From: Larimichthys crocea
Taxonomy: Eukaryota; Chordata; Actinopteri; Sciaenidae
NCBI RefSeq assembly: GCF_000972845.2
Contig: NC_040027.1
Span: 8,589,158-8,653,157, forward strand
DNA: 64,000 bases
Direction of reading: 5' to 3'
The notes under the pieces were generated by a model. That model had not been told where the DNA came from, searched no databases, and saw only the letters and a list, made by a program, of their open reading frames with translations. A program made the position numbers and the translations under genes. Below are positions 24,545 to 35,575 of the stretch, piece after piece (the first letter of the stretch is position 1; each line of letters opens with the position of its first letter).

Positions 24545-26526
24545 ATGAGTACTTTCACCAGTGGATTATACTGCAATACTGTTTGAAAAGTTTCTGATAC
24601 TTTTGTGTAGTTGGCTTTTAACTGTCACCGAATTTTCGAACCGATAGACGGTGATTAAAATATTCAAAAGCCAGTATATTAAATACATTTAGCTTTAACT
24701 TTTTCCATCATCAACGTGGTTAAACACGTCTCAACAACTGTGACACAGCTCACAACAAACTGCAGCCTCCAAGGTTAAGTTGAATCAACATTTGAACATA
24801 ATCCATTATGAACGTCCCATTTATTGCAAAATCTCGGAATTGACCAAAAACAGACTAGTGGAAAACAAAATACACATTGAAGTGTTTGTTTTACTTCACT
24901 CTCTTTCCTCTAAATTCACCAAACTTGTATTGTTAAAAAACATGTTTTAAGGCTTTATACGGTATTTTCTGATTTTGTAGTGGTAGAGATAATAACACTA
25001 ACACAATTTTAGGTCCTACTTGACCATGCTGTGACAATAAAGACATTTTAATTGTTTTACGTCTTGGTTTCTCCCCCCAAAAGTCCCTTAATGGAAACAA
25101 TCAGAATATGTCTGTACCTGAACTGAAAGCAAGAGTTTGCAGTTGAACAGATAGCTACTAACAGTATGAACATCTTGCTTCTTTTTGATTCTATTGAGGA
25201 TCACTACAAAGCTAAAGAGATATTGTGCTTTAGGAGACAATTCAGCTCTCCACATGCTCCGACGAGGAGCCTTCACTCCTTTGTTTCCACATGAAGCATT
25301 AACCAGCTGTTGAATTTGCTTTGCTTTGTGACGCCGATCGCAAATCACTTCCACAATACAGAACGTACACATTAGCTTCAGAATAAACACACTGAGCAGC
25401 TGCTCCGATGACACACTCTAAGTTAACTGAACAAGTTGTCATCCAGTGTGAACTTCCAGTATACTGCCAGGCAATTGATGCACATGTGCACCATCACTGT
25501 GCAGTCAATAAAACTAAATGGAGACAAATGCGGACGAGGTTTCCTGCGGACTGTGTGACTTTATGCCTGAATGAGTGAGAGAAAACACAGCAGAAGCCAC
25601 AGCCGTCATATTAGAGTAACAGCGCTGTGTTTGTGTTCATGGAGAAGGTGTAATAGAAAAAAAAACCTGACATCCTGGTCTCAGGTCAGTGCCACAGGAA
25701 GTGTCTGTAATGTTTCCCGGCATTACATCGGCTTGTTTGTTTGTTTGCTTTTCTTTATTGAAGGTCCTTCAGGGCGGTGACTCAGTGAAGAGCGGAAGGG
25801 GGCAGCTGAAAGTCCATTTAAACAAAAAGATGAATTGCTGGGAAATTCCTGCCAGTGGATCTGTACAATCTAAAAAAAAAAAATCAAGGACACACGATTG
25901 ATGATGGGAATAATTGTTTGACGGTAACTTAGCATTAGATATGAATTAGTGCTTTGAGTAAAGAGAAAGTTGAAGGTTTGGAAAGCCACCCCACATTTTG
26001 TCAGTGTTTCTGGCCATGCTGAGAAGCGACATTAAAACGAGCGATTTATCGTGTGTCGGCGTCTGTCCTTTAGCTTTTTACTTCACAAATATTTCACCAA
26101 TGACTAAAAGAAAGTCCCAGATTGTCAACAGACCACACATTTCAGGAGGGCCCTAAAAAAGAATCTCATCTTTATAATGATGCATTGATTATGAAACCTT
26201 GGCTCAAGTGTAAAAACACCTCAAATCATTAAAAAGTGGTTTCATAAGATGCAGTCTGGTATTGTGAGGGACTAGATCCTTTAGCATATGAAAGTGTTTT
26301 AGCCACTCAACCTTCCTCTGAAATAATTACCAAGTTCAACAAATGCTTCGGGGATTCAAATATAAACAGGTCGGTGCACCAAATATTTAGTTATTTTAGA
26401 ACTGCGATCCACCCACGCAGAATATATTCACAACTAGAACGAAACATGCTTGGACAGTTGGGCAGTTGTCCTTTTCCCTGAAGCCTCTGAACATTTGTGA
26501 AGCGGTCCTCTGTGGGAGTGCATCTG

Positions 26527-26558
<32 letters not shown>

Positions 26559-27120
26559 CCTCAGGTTGCTCATCTGTCTGATCCTCCTCTGGGGAGGAGC
26601 GGGGCAGCCTGCTGCAGACCCAGCCAGATGCTCGCAGTGGCTGTTAAACAATAACCACTGGAGTGTGCTCCCCCCTCAGCAACACTGTGATCTCTAACTA
26701 CTCCCAGGAGGCTATTTAGACAGAGGTCAGCCGAGCCTACACTATGCAAACTGCCCTGAAATTTAAAGTAATAATCTGTGAAACAATGTCTCTTTTTTGT
26801 TCATTACTATACCAGAACTTCTTCAAACTGTGATCTCCATTAACATTTTCCTTTAATTTTTCTGTTGCAGTTTGCACTCCATCCCTTTCTCTGTTTTAAT
26901 TATGTAAGATGTGTGCGGTCACACCACCTACTTTACTTCTTGAAACTTGAGAATTCGGATGCCTTAAAAGTAGCAAAAGCTGTGAATGGAAGAAGTGCAG
27001 TCAGCACCATCAGCGCAGTGTGTAATTATAGGCAGCATGGCAGAAGGTACACAAGCATGAGTCAGCTGGTCACTGCACATACAGAACCAGGTGGTAGCTC
27101 TGAATTAATAACAGGACTAA
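24545..27120. other. spacer without recognised genes
   Basis: AT-rich; only a GT microsatellite (26531-26558) stands out. Confidence 0.45.
26531..26558. repeat. (GT)n microsatellite
   Basis: Fourteen TG units; it creates artificial Cys-Val reading frames on the plus strand. Confidence 0.9.
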
Positions 27121-27130
27121 GACTTTACAG

Positions 27131-27190
27131 CAGGGGTGTCCAAACTTTTTGCCTTGCAGGGTCAAAATTGAAATCTAATGGTGAGCCACA
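27131..27190 (+). mobile_element. hAT (Charlie-like) terminal fragment
   Basis: caggggtgtccaaacttttt is the terminal inverted repeat of Charlie-type hAT elements, followed by typical 'gccttgcagggtcaaa...gagccaca'. I did not find the opposite terminus nearby, so it is a solo end or truncated. Confidence 0.6.
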
Positions 27191-27379
27191 GGGCAGAAGC
27201 AAACACCTCAGGCTGTATTGATTACGCTCAAAATGGTACTAAGATAAGTGATGCTCGACCAGAAGAAGTACATACCACCAACAACTATTGCATTGATTTT
27301 GTTGCAACTAGATTATATTTTCTGTTTTTCTGGGTCTGCATCAGTTTGAGTGTTTGTACCACAGGCGTCAGAAGAAGAG

Positions 27380-27550
27380 GAGGTTTTCAGGCCCGGGGCA
27401 TGGGGGGATGCTGACAGGGAGCAGAGCTAATGTCATGTCAGAACCAGAGCTGGTCGGGTTGCCAATGTAACAGTAGCTTCAGTAGCCTCTATGGACATAA
27501 CAACAGAGGAGAAGAATGTTAATGGAGGAAGCTAAGAAGAAAAAAGGAAA
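27380..27550. repeat. dispersed repeat copy 1 (shared with 32342-32490)
   Basis: Contains ctgacagggagcagagct followed by 'ggtgtcatg/aatgtcatg', 'gagctgg..gggttgcc' and 'aa.ggaggaag', in the same order as at 32342-32490. The family is unknown to me. Confidence 0.6.
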
Positions 27551-27552
27551 GA

Positions 27553-28685
27553 ATTAAAGCTGCAAGCAGCGATGGTCGGGAATGTGCATAATATCGGTCT
27601 TTATAACCACAAGAAGTTTCAGACAGCTCTGAGAAGGTGCTTCCTGACGATTTTCTTCTTTGAATCTTTTTATGGATCGCCACGCCCACACAGTTTCCCC
27701 AAAATTCATCATTTTGATAACTTTTATTCGGTATGTCTATATGAACACACCTACCAAGTTTGAAGTCAGTTGAATAAATTCCCTAGGAGGAGTTCGTTCA
27801 AACATGACTCCTTCTCAACCAGCCCAAAACACCAAAAATGCTGATTTTTATTCTTAAATATCTGGCTTCCTGTTCATTGTAGCCCGTTGCTCCAAGAGAC
27901 TTCTTTGTAGGTCTTGCCATGTTCTACAATTCGGCTGAGTTTCTGTGAACTCTGTGTCCAAAACTGTGGCGGGGCTGCCTCAAAGAAAAATTCAAGGGAG
28001 CGCTATAGAGCACTTTTGCCATGCCCCCTAAATAATATTATGCAGCCGAATTTAATAATATTGGTCTTAATAAGCACAAGAAGTTTCAAACAGCTCTGAA
28101 AAAGTTGAAATCAGCCAAAAAGTCAATGGAGTCACATTTTTTTTTTCCGAAAAAAAATCGGCACTGTTGACTTTGACGCGCCGTCACGGTCACGCCCTCT
28201 GATGAAAAGTTGAGATTTTGATAACTTTTTATTGTCGAGGCCTTAAGAACACACACGGCAAGTTTCAAACACATAGGATGAAAGCCCTAAAAGGAGTTCA
28301 TTCAAATACGACCCCTGGAAATGACCCCAAAAACACGAAAAGTCCAACTTTGACAAAAATCAGACGCCGTACGCTTCACTATAGCCCGGGTCACCAAGAG
28401 TCTTTTTTGTGCGTCTCGGTATGTTACATACTCCCTCCAAATTTCGTACACGTGGATGAAACCGTGGCGAGGGGCCCCTCCGAAAACATACATCTAGGTG
28501 GCGCTGTAGAGAAATTTTTGCACGTCCATGTGCGAGACCCGTGAAATACGGAATTTTACATCCGACTTTGGGGGGGTAGGCAAATTTTCGTGAGTTTTCG
28601 AGAACATATAGGCCGTCGAAAATGCGATTTACTTTTAGACATTCGAAATCCAATAGGGCCTCGCAAAACATGCTCGGGTCCTAAT
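27553..28685 (+). repeat. roughly 1.1-kb teleost dispersed repeat with internal twofold duplication
   Basis: Starts attaaagctgcaagcagcga and ends gggcctcgcaaaacatgctc then gggtcctaat, the usual borders of a repeat family common in fish. Inside, two diverged copies of about 460-500 bp follow each other: 'aagaagtttcagacagctctga' near 27610 recurs near 28078; 'ttttgataacttttatt' near 27712 recurs near 28216; 'ccaagagacttctttgtaggtct' near 27892 recurs near 28393. No convincing coding sequence. Confidence 0.65.
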
Positions 28686-28689
28686 GACA

Positions 28690-31265
28690 GTATTCTTGCT
28701 GTTGGACTAGTAAGTAATATTTCTGTTAATCCCAAAGATGGTCTGTCTTAGTGTCCCTGCAGTTGTCCTTCCAGTATCTAGCTTGACAGATGTCCAAAAT
28801 ACTGTTATCTATAAAGATAACCCCGTATGTTGCAACTCGTTTCCTCGCTACCGTCTCTGCCTGCTGTCTAGGATTTGGCCTCTTTAACATTATGACGAGT
28901 GTGTAGTCAGGTACATATTTACATAGAGTATTTAGTGGAGCCCGTCACAAACACTGGTAACTAGGTGTGTTTTATTTTCCTTTTTTTTTTAAAGGGCAGT
29001 GGACAAAGGCAGCATGGTTCTTTTGATATGATAATCTGCTGGATTAATGGGCACAGTCTTCAAAGACAATTGCCACCAAGCACACGTGCAGCAGCACGTT
29101 TTGCTGAAGTCCACAAAGGCCTCCTCGTTCCTCCTCTTTTTCTATGTTACACAAATGTTCTCTGGAGCAGAGCCCGCATCGGAAATCATTTGCGCTGTGT
29201 GTCTGCTGTCACGTGTGTTCTCATTTTGTATCATTTTATCCTCGAGCATCCTTGAAACCATCTAGATTCAGTATTACATCAGTGGACTATTTAAATGTTT
29301 AAAAACCATGTTATGTGTATCGGAGAGAGGTGGATTGTAATCAGAGAGGAGCAGGGATATCTGGCTGCACCGAAGCAGATTTCACAACCATGAATTAAAT
29401 ATAAGCGTGATGCTCTCTCCAATAAAAGCGCCTCCAGCAGTTAAACGACTTGCAGCTCGTAGGTGGTCCTTTACAAGCGCTGCTTGCCCCGGAGAAATCG
29501 CTGATAATGATTAACTTGACGTGAACGGCTTTGTTTTGTTTCTCCTGCTGTACACCCAGTGGTGGGGTTGCGAAATGTCAGGCCCAGACAACAACAGGAC
29601 TGATATTTGACTCTTGTCAACATCACAAACACACACTATGAATGTACCGGCTGCCTTGGAGATCATAACAAACAATCAGTAATGTCAATACTCAGCAGGT
29701 ATTATTCCCAGAGACTGTTGTTTGTGACTAAAAGGAACAGGTAACACTCAAGTGGACAGTCCACTCCTGTAGGAATATGAGAGTTGGATAAAGTAAACAT
29801 ATCATAAGTGTGCAGTATGTATTGTATTCAGAGTTTAACTTAATAATGAGCATACTGAGGCAAATACCAAGAGGTGTTGAGACCAAGTAAAGGCAGTTTA
29901 GAGCCTCTTTACGTAGCTGATATTCAACACATATCTTTAGAAGAGGATCCTGAACAGTGGCACAAAGTTTCTGAGTAATCAGAATTTACAGCCTGCTTTG
30001 TGTTTCCTTTGTTTGGCAGATTAACTCTTCGTTATTCCTGTAGCCAAATCCTGTTAGCGAAGATTTGGCTGACCCCTCCTCCCACACAGTTACAGCTTCT
30101 TCTGCTGTGTCCTACATTTACTTTCCTGGAGTGCGTGCGAAGGTTTTTTTTTATTTATTGATATGCCCACAGTCCATTGCCTAAGACAAGAGACAAGACG
30201 GAGGAAAAATGCGGTCGATTCTGAGACAGAGACCTTCAAAAAGCGGTCCTGAAAACGATCTCAAGACCGATCGAGTACTACAACATTGCTTAATTGTCTT
30301 GGGCAACATGTCAGTTGCTGAAAGAAATGTTTCTCCTGCTTCCTTCCATTTGACACTCCAATATTCAGACTCTGGTTTGGTCTCCAACTCCCGAGTCTTC
30401 AGCTAAATGGTCCATTCTGGTTCCACTTCGATAGGTGGTCAGTGTTAACTAAAGTATGTTGATAAGAAAGTTAAGACTGTAAAACTGAAATAATGAACAT
30501 GGATCTACAGAGCTGATGATTCTTTGTGTTTATCTCTGCAGGCGAGGCCTCGTACATCACATTAGAGATTTAATTTACTGTTAAAAACATGGTGTGTTTA
30601 CATCTTACATCATCGCAGTCATGTGAGGCTGCTGCACCTGTTTTTTTTTTTTAATTCTGGTCATTGTAACGTGGACAATCAAATTTGTTTTGTCGTTCTT
30701 TCCTGTACCGCCTCTGTTGTTTGTCTCAGAGCTGAACAGGAGTAGTAATCGACCGTCCCCCTCATCCTGCCCATGATCCATAGTCATGGGAGCGCTGCAC
30801 CATGGGTATTGTGTTTGCTATTGATAAAGACAGCAGAGAGAGCGAGACAGACTGAGGAAGATACAGAGAGGGAGAGAAATAAATAAAGGCAAAGGAAAGC
30901 AGTCACTGGTCCTGTTGCTAGTCATAAAGCGGTGCATGTGTTTGTCTTTCAAATGCATTAACCCGTTTTGTTAAAGACATCTTTCTATGGGAGTGATTCA
31001 CCAAAGGTACGTCATCTGAAGGAAAACAAGCAACGCCTGCAGCAAAGTGTGCTCAGTCCATGCTGCAGTGTAGAAACTAACAAACAACAATACAGTTTCA
31101 AGAGAGACGAGTAGCAGACCAAGACTGCAAACTCCTCGCAAAGCTCAAGCACAGAGCAAGTGAATGGTAAAAGAAATGGCAACTACAAAGTTGTAAAAGC
31201 TTGTTACACAACAAGAACTGCACACAGTGTCTGCTATTCACTGTCTGCACCAAACTGTAACCTTT
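28690..31265. other. spacer without recognised genes
   Basis: No exon or named repeat that I can support; short homopolymers only. Confidence 0.45.
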
Positions 31266-31270
31266 TACCA

Positions 31271-31271
<1 letters not shown>

Positions 31272-31306
<35 letters not shown>
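31272..31306. repeat. (ATT)n microsatellite
   Basis: About eleven ATT units; translated in reverse it gives a poly-Asn artefact. Confidence 0.9.
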
Positions 31307-31717
31307 GAACTGACATAATCAGGTGATTAATGCTTGCCTTCTGATGTCCTCCGGCTGCTGCACATCAAGTAAACTGTTGACGCTGTTACATATTTACACA
31401 TGTAGAAACTAGGGATGGGACATGATTTTCGAATAGTCGAATATTCGTGACGAGTTCGAATATTGAATAGTAATTTCGAATGCCGTTTTGGCTTACGTTG
31501 CATTCCACTAAAAAAAATGAGCACGGAAAGGCGTTTCCTAGTTCCTAACATACTCTGTTGCATTAATTCGGCCAGAGGGTGCCGCTATCGTACAGTAAAG
31601 GTAGTCAAAATAACAGAAGAAGAATTGCAATCGGTAACGTGTAGTGTGATGCAGAGATGCAGCGAGGTAGCAAAAGTTCCGTATGGTCCTCATTTACTTT
31701 GATAAATGAAAATGAAG

Positions 31718-31762
31718 TGGAATGCAACACAGGTAGGCGCCGCCTACCTGTGTTGCATTCCA
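31718..31762. repeat. near-perfect palindrome inside the hAT element
   Basis: Two 22-nt arms (31718-31739 and 31741-31762) are exact reverse complements around a single base. The arm core (tgcaacacaggtaggcg) directly abuts the transposase remnant. Confidence 0.92.
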
Positions 31763-31870
31763 TCGGAACGTGTGTTCTCCGCAGCCGGTCTGATTGTCAA
31801 TAGGCTGCGTACCCGTCTCCATCCCGACCACGTCGACATGTTAATTTTTCTAAACAAAAATATGTCTTAG
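31760..31870 (+). pseudogene. hAT transposase C-terminal remnant
   Basis: The frame encodes PSERVFSAAGLIVNRLRTRL and then HPDHVDMLIFLNKNMS before the stop TAG at 31868-31870. 'SERVFSAAG...R..L.P..V..L.FL..N' is the hAT dimerisation motif at the transposase C-terminus. Only about 36 residues remain, starting at the palindrome, so it is a broken gene. Confidence 0.88.
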
Positions 31871-32341
31871 GTTTATTCTACTCTGTTCGAGCGCTTTCAA
31901 TATCGTTCCCTAAACGGGCAGTTTCACCCGCGGTTCCTTCTAACAGACGTAAATAGTAAATAATAGTAAATATAAATAATAAAATTGGAAGCCTATATTA
32001 TTGTTTGAGACTGTTGGCTATGTGATGTGAATGGAAGTTTATTGTTTATTTGTTTATCATTGTTTATTGACTCATTAAACCGTTACCGCTTTCACCCTGT
32101 CTGTCATGTGTGCACGCGTTTGGGTGTGTGGGTGGGGGCGGGCGGGGTTCTGTCGATTTTCGAATCGAATTTCAAATAGTGTTTTTGATCAAAAGTCACA
32201 TCTCTAGTAGAAACATATTTAGAAGCACATAAACCAGGAAAATGACCCAATCTGAGCAAGTAAACAAAGTCCGACGGGCTAAACGCTTCTGAAACACTCC
32301 CGGTGGGGTTTGAAGTCGTGTGCAGGACGGACCAAAACTGG

Positions 32342-32490
32342 GGAGGTTTTAAAGGCCCAGAGAGAGCAGCACAGTGCTGACAGGGAGCAGAGCTGGTGTC
32401 ATGACAGAATCTGGAGCTGGGCAACCAGGCTTTGTATAATAACAGGGAAGAAGAGACTTAAGAGGACGTCAACGGAGGAAGAGAAAAGGA
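32342..32490. repeat. dispersed repeat copy 2 (shared with 27380-27550)
   Basis: Includes ctgacagggagcagagct, then ggtgtcatgacagaatctgg and gagctgggcaacc, parallel to copy 1, followed by a similar purine-rich end. Confidence 0.6.
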
Positions 32491-32494
32491 GCGA

Positions 32495-34489
32495 GTGTGC
32501 AAGCAAGAAGCTGCCAGTCACTGGCGAGGGCTTCATGAAATAAAAGGCTGAAAGACAGATGCTGAGCTGGGCTGACTGCTGCTGGACTAGTCAGTTGACT
32601 TGCTACTTTTTTATCATAAGTAAAATAATACACGTGTACAGCTGTCCATGTTTACCACAGTGGTATTGCACTCTGTCGATTTAATATTCCGTTGCACTTT
32701 TCCATGGTAGGATTTTCCGAAATATAATGGATTGCAGCATTAAAACAGAGCACCAGGCCAGCATCAGCTTTCATAATTGATCCCATCAAAAAAAAGCGAC
32801 GGCACCTACACATGGTTTACTCACACTCTGACGCCCAGTACTTTAATTTTCATAGCCACTGATAGGTTTGCAGCAGTCATGATTACGTGTTGAGTTGACG
32901 CTCGGCTTGTAAGCTCTTCCACAGCGAGATATGAGCTGGCTGTGTTTGCACTCTGCTTGGCCCAGATAGGTTTGTGTTGTGTCTGCTGAGCAGAGGGTTG
33001 CTGTCCCACATTCGCTTTATTCTGAGTGACTAACACATCGACAAACAACAGCAAAGTTAATGGATGTGTAATGTCAAAAGTGGGCGACTTCATCCCACCA
33101 GTGCCCCAGATACTAAAAGAGAGCAGGAGTTTTCTTGCAAAGCGCAGCTGCTGTTAAAACAGAAATAGTCTGGCGGAAAACTAAAAACAGAATAATAATC
33201 AAACATTCATACTTTGTGTGACTCATCGCTGTTAAAGCGGCTGCAACATGCGACCTGGGATGTGACTAAATATAAAGTTTTAGATGTTGAGTGAAGTTAT
33301 CTTCCATCTGCAAAGTCATAAACTGACTCTGCACAGCGAGTACATTGCACATTGCTCACCTGTGAGTTATTCCAGTGGAATGATTCTGAGAATACTAAAT
33401 CTCTTGTTCAAAAAATCAATTTTGAAATAGAACACTGAATCATTCCAGATTCAGGACTGTTATGAAACGACGTCGGGATCGAGGTCAATCTGTGTGTATC
33501 GTCAGTGTAATTTCATAACTAATACCCTTTTGGTATTATGACAGTGAAGCCACAGAGCATAGATGCAGATCCATTTTTAATCACAAAATATAGTGGGGGG
33601 AGGGGAGGTTACATTCATGTGGAACACAGTAACAGACGATACAGGGCGATATGTTCAGCCACATGCAATAAAGAAAATATTTGTCTGTTTTCCAGGCAAA
33701 CACATCCGTCATGTTACTGACTTATTCTACTAGTTTTTTTTTGCAGTCGTTGTCAGAACATACTATACAATATGTAAATTATTCAGAGTATTGCATCATG
33801 CTGAAAATACATTTAGGAAAATTTGCACAACACATTTTTCAACTCAGAACAGATTTTATTGGGGTCAGCTTTGCTTTCAGTTCACTACCTGCAGGACTGG
33901 GAGATGTTTGTTCTGTTTAAACAAGCACTTACGACTGGATATATTAAAAAGCAAATCAGTTATGCAATCCAGTGCAATTTTTAGCCATGACAAATAATGA
34001 CTCATTTAGTCAAACTTTTGAAGGCAACGTTGACCAGAAAGTCCAGAAAGAAAGTCCAAAGAAACAGATTGCATTTCATGGAGCTACAGGTGCTGATAGT
34101 TGAGTAACATGGTTTTAATCAAACCTAGTTTTAAAAAGTATGAATATTATTTTATAAAATTCCAGTCAATCAATAGGATGCACCTTGTATAACAAGATCA
34201 ACAGGGGTGACAGCACATCTTCACTTCCTGAATAGCATGAATTGAAAGCAAAAAGAATTACAAAATACAATGGACCTTCAAACTTTACGTTTAATGTCAC
34301 ACAGAATACCTGCAAGAGTTTACAATACACAGGATTATGTATTCATATCAACATCTAAGTGCAATCTAGTTTGGCACAGTTTCAGATAAGTGTCGACTCA
34401 CTTTACTGTCTGTTGTAAACACACAAACTACCACAACAGGTGCAGTCACCTGCATATGACAGTGTCTATTTCACAAAGAACAGAAGAGA
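32495..34489. other. spacer without recognised genes
   Basis: No recognised exon or element. Confidence 0.45.
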
Positions 34490-35144
34490 AGTAGAGATAG
34501 TGCTGGGCGATCAGAGGGTAACAACATTTATCTCGATGGAAGAATAAAAAGCAACTCCGTACTTTGCCATGGATATCATTTTTCCTGAGCATTAACACCA
34601 GCCTGTTGTACTTTGATGGAAAGGCTACAAGTGTTAAAGAAATTTTGGAACGATGGCGGATTCAAATTTGGAGATAGAACAAAGAGTTCAGCTAAAGAAG
34701 GTGGAACCACTGGCCCCAGAAAAAGACCGTTTAACAGCTTAGTTAAATGGCGAGTGTCCACAAATCAGGAGACCATCTATGTAAATATTTTAATATAAAT
34801 GGATTCAAGGGATGAAATTGTGTATACATTGGCATATGTAATTAGCACAAAATAAAGATTTTCAATTACAGTAAATGGATTTCCAAGATCAACACTTGTT
34901 TGGGGAATTTGCAGTTTCTTGCTCCATTGAATACTTTGAATGAGTTTCATTTTAAATGCCATGATACATCATCAAATCATAACAAAAGTTATTGCATAAC
35001 ACTTTCCATATTGAGCAGGTCTAGACTCTATTTTATTTACAGAGACCCAACAATTCCCACCATGAATAATCCCAGATAAATATAGTTATCACATGATATG
35101 GTCATTTTATATTTTTAGACATATCGCCCAGCACCAAGTAGAGG
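34490..35144. mobile_element. hAT-type non-autonomous element downstream of rgs8
   Basis: The element spans 34498-35136 (639 bp). The left end tagtgctgggcgat and the right end atcgcccagcacca are inverted repeats. Flanks agtagaga (34490-34497) and agtagagg (35137-35144) match at 7 of 8 bases, consistent with an aged 8-bp TSD. There is no transposase. It begins about 245 bp past the rgs8 stop codon and contains the first minus-strand AATAAA after rgs8. Confidence 0.72.
35032..35037 (-). terminator. rgs8: candidate rgs8 poly(A) signal inside the hAT-type element
   Basis: First AATAAA that I see on the minus strand after the rgs8 stop (about 345 nt downstream). It lies within the 34498-35136 element. 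Confidence 0.35.
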
Positions 35145-35380
35145 TAAAACGATTAGCCTATCCTCATTCAATCTTCTTCACGGTACCGCACAGTGCAGTC
35201 CACCAAGACACGTCTTCTCTAGAGGGATTGCATGCATGGAGCTGGTGTAGACAAAAGGAAACAGTCAAACATGCCGCCCCATCCTTGCAGATTCACAGTA
35301 TTCTGATATGTGAAAGGGTTAATGAGTGATTTACAGTATAGGTCCAGTTTTATGTCCTCTCTGGTCTTCATGAGATTCAG

Positions 35381-35575
35381 TCAAACTGACCTCCGCTGGC
35401 CTTGTGCATGTGCCCTGTTGACCATATCCTGGTACATCTTGGACCTGAGGAATCGTGGGTAGGAGTCTTTCTCCATGAGACAGTAGACTTTAGCTTGGAT
35501 TTCGTTGAGGCTGGTTGGAGACGGATCCTCCAGGCTCTGCTTGGTCCGTTCTCTGGTGCGGTAATCAATGTTTAC
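35381..35575 (-). CDS. rgs8: rgs8 coding exon 4, C-terminal half of the RGS domain
   Basis: Acceptor ttattctggcag; starts [10 protein letters not shown], ends QGQRRSV with TGA at 35383-35381. Carries the Asn-to-Ser change at the catalytic position. Confidence 0.93.
   Translation of the reverse strand, partial: VNIDYRTRERTKQSLEDPSPTSLNEIQAKVYCLMEKDSYPRFLRSKMYQDMVNRAHAQGQRRSV

Larger units (their letters stand above)
31402..32214 (+). mobile_element. hAT DNA transposon, internally deleted, with 8-bp target-site duplication
   Basis: The element spans 31410-32206 (797 bp). Flanks are a perfect 8-bp duplication, gtagaaac, at 31402-31409 and 32207-32214. Termini are imperfect inverted repeats: tagggatggga at the left and, reverse complemented, tagagatgtga at the right, both followed by TTCGAA-rich sequence. 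An 8-bp TSD, these ends and a transposase C-terminal remnant (31760-31870) place it in the hAT superfamily. Most of the transposase is missing, so it is non-autonomous. Confidence 0.88.
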
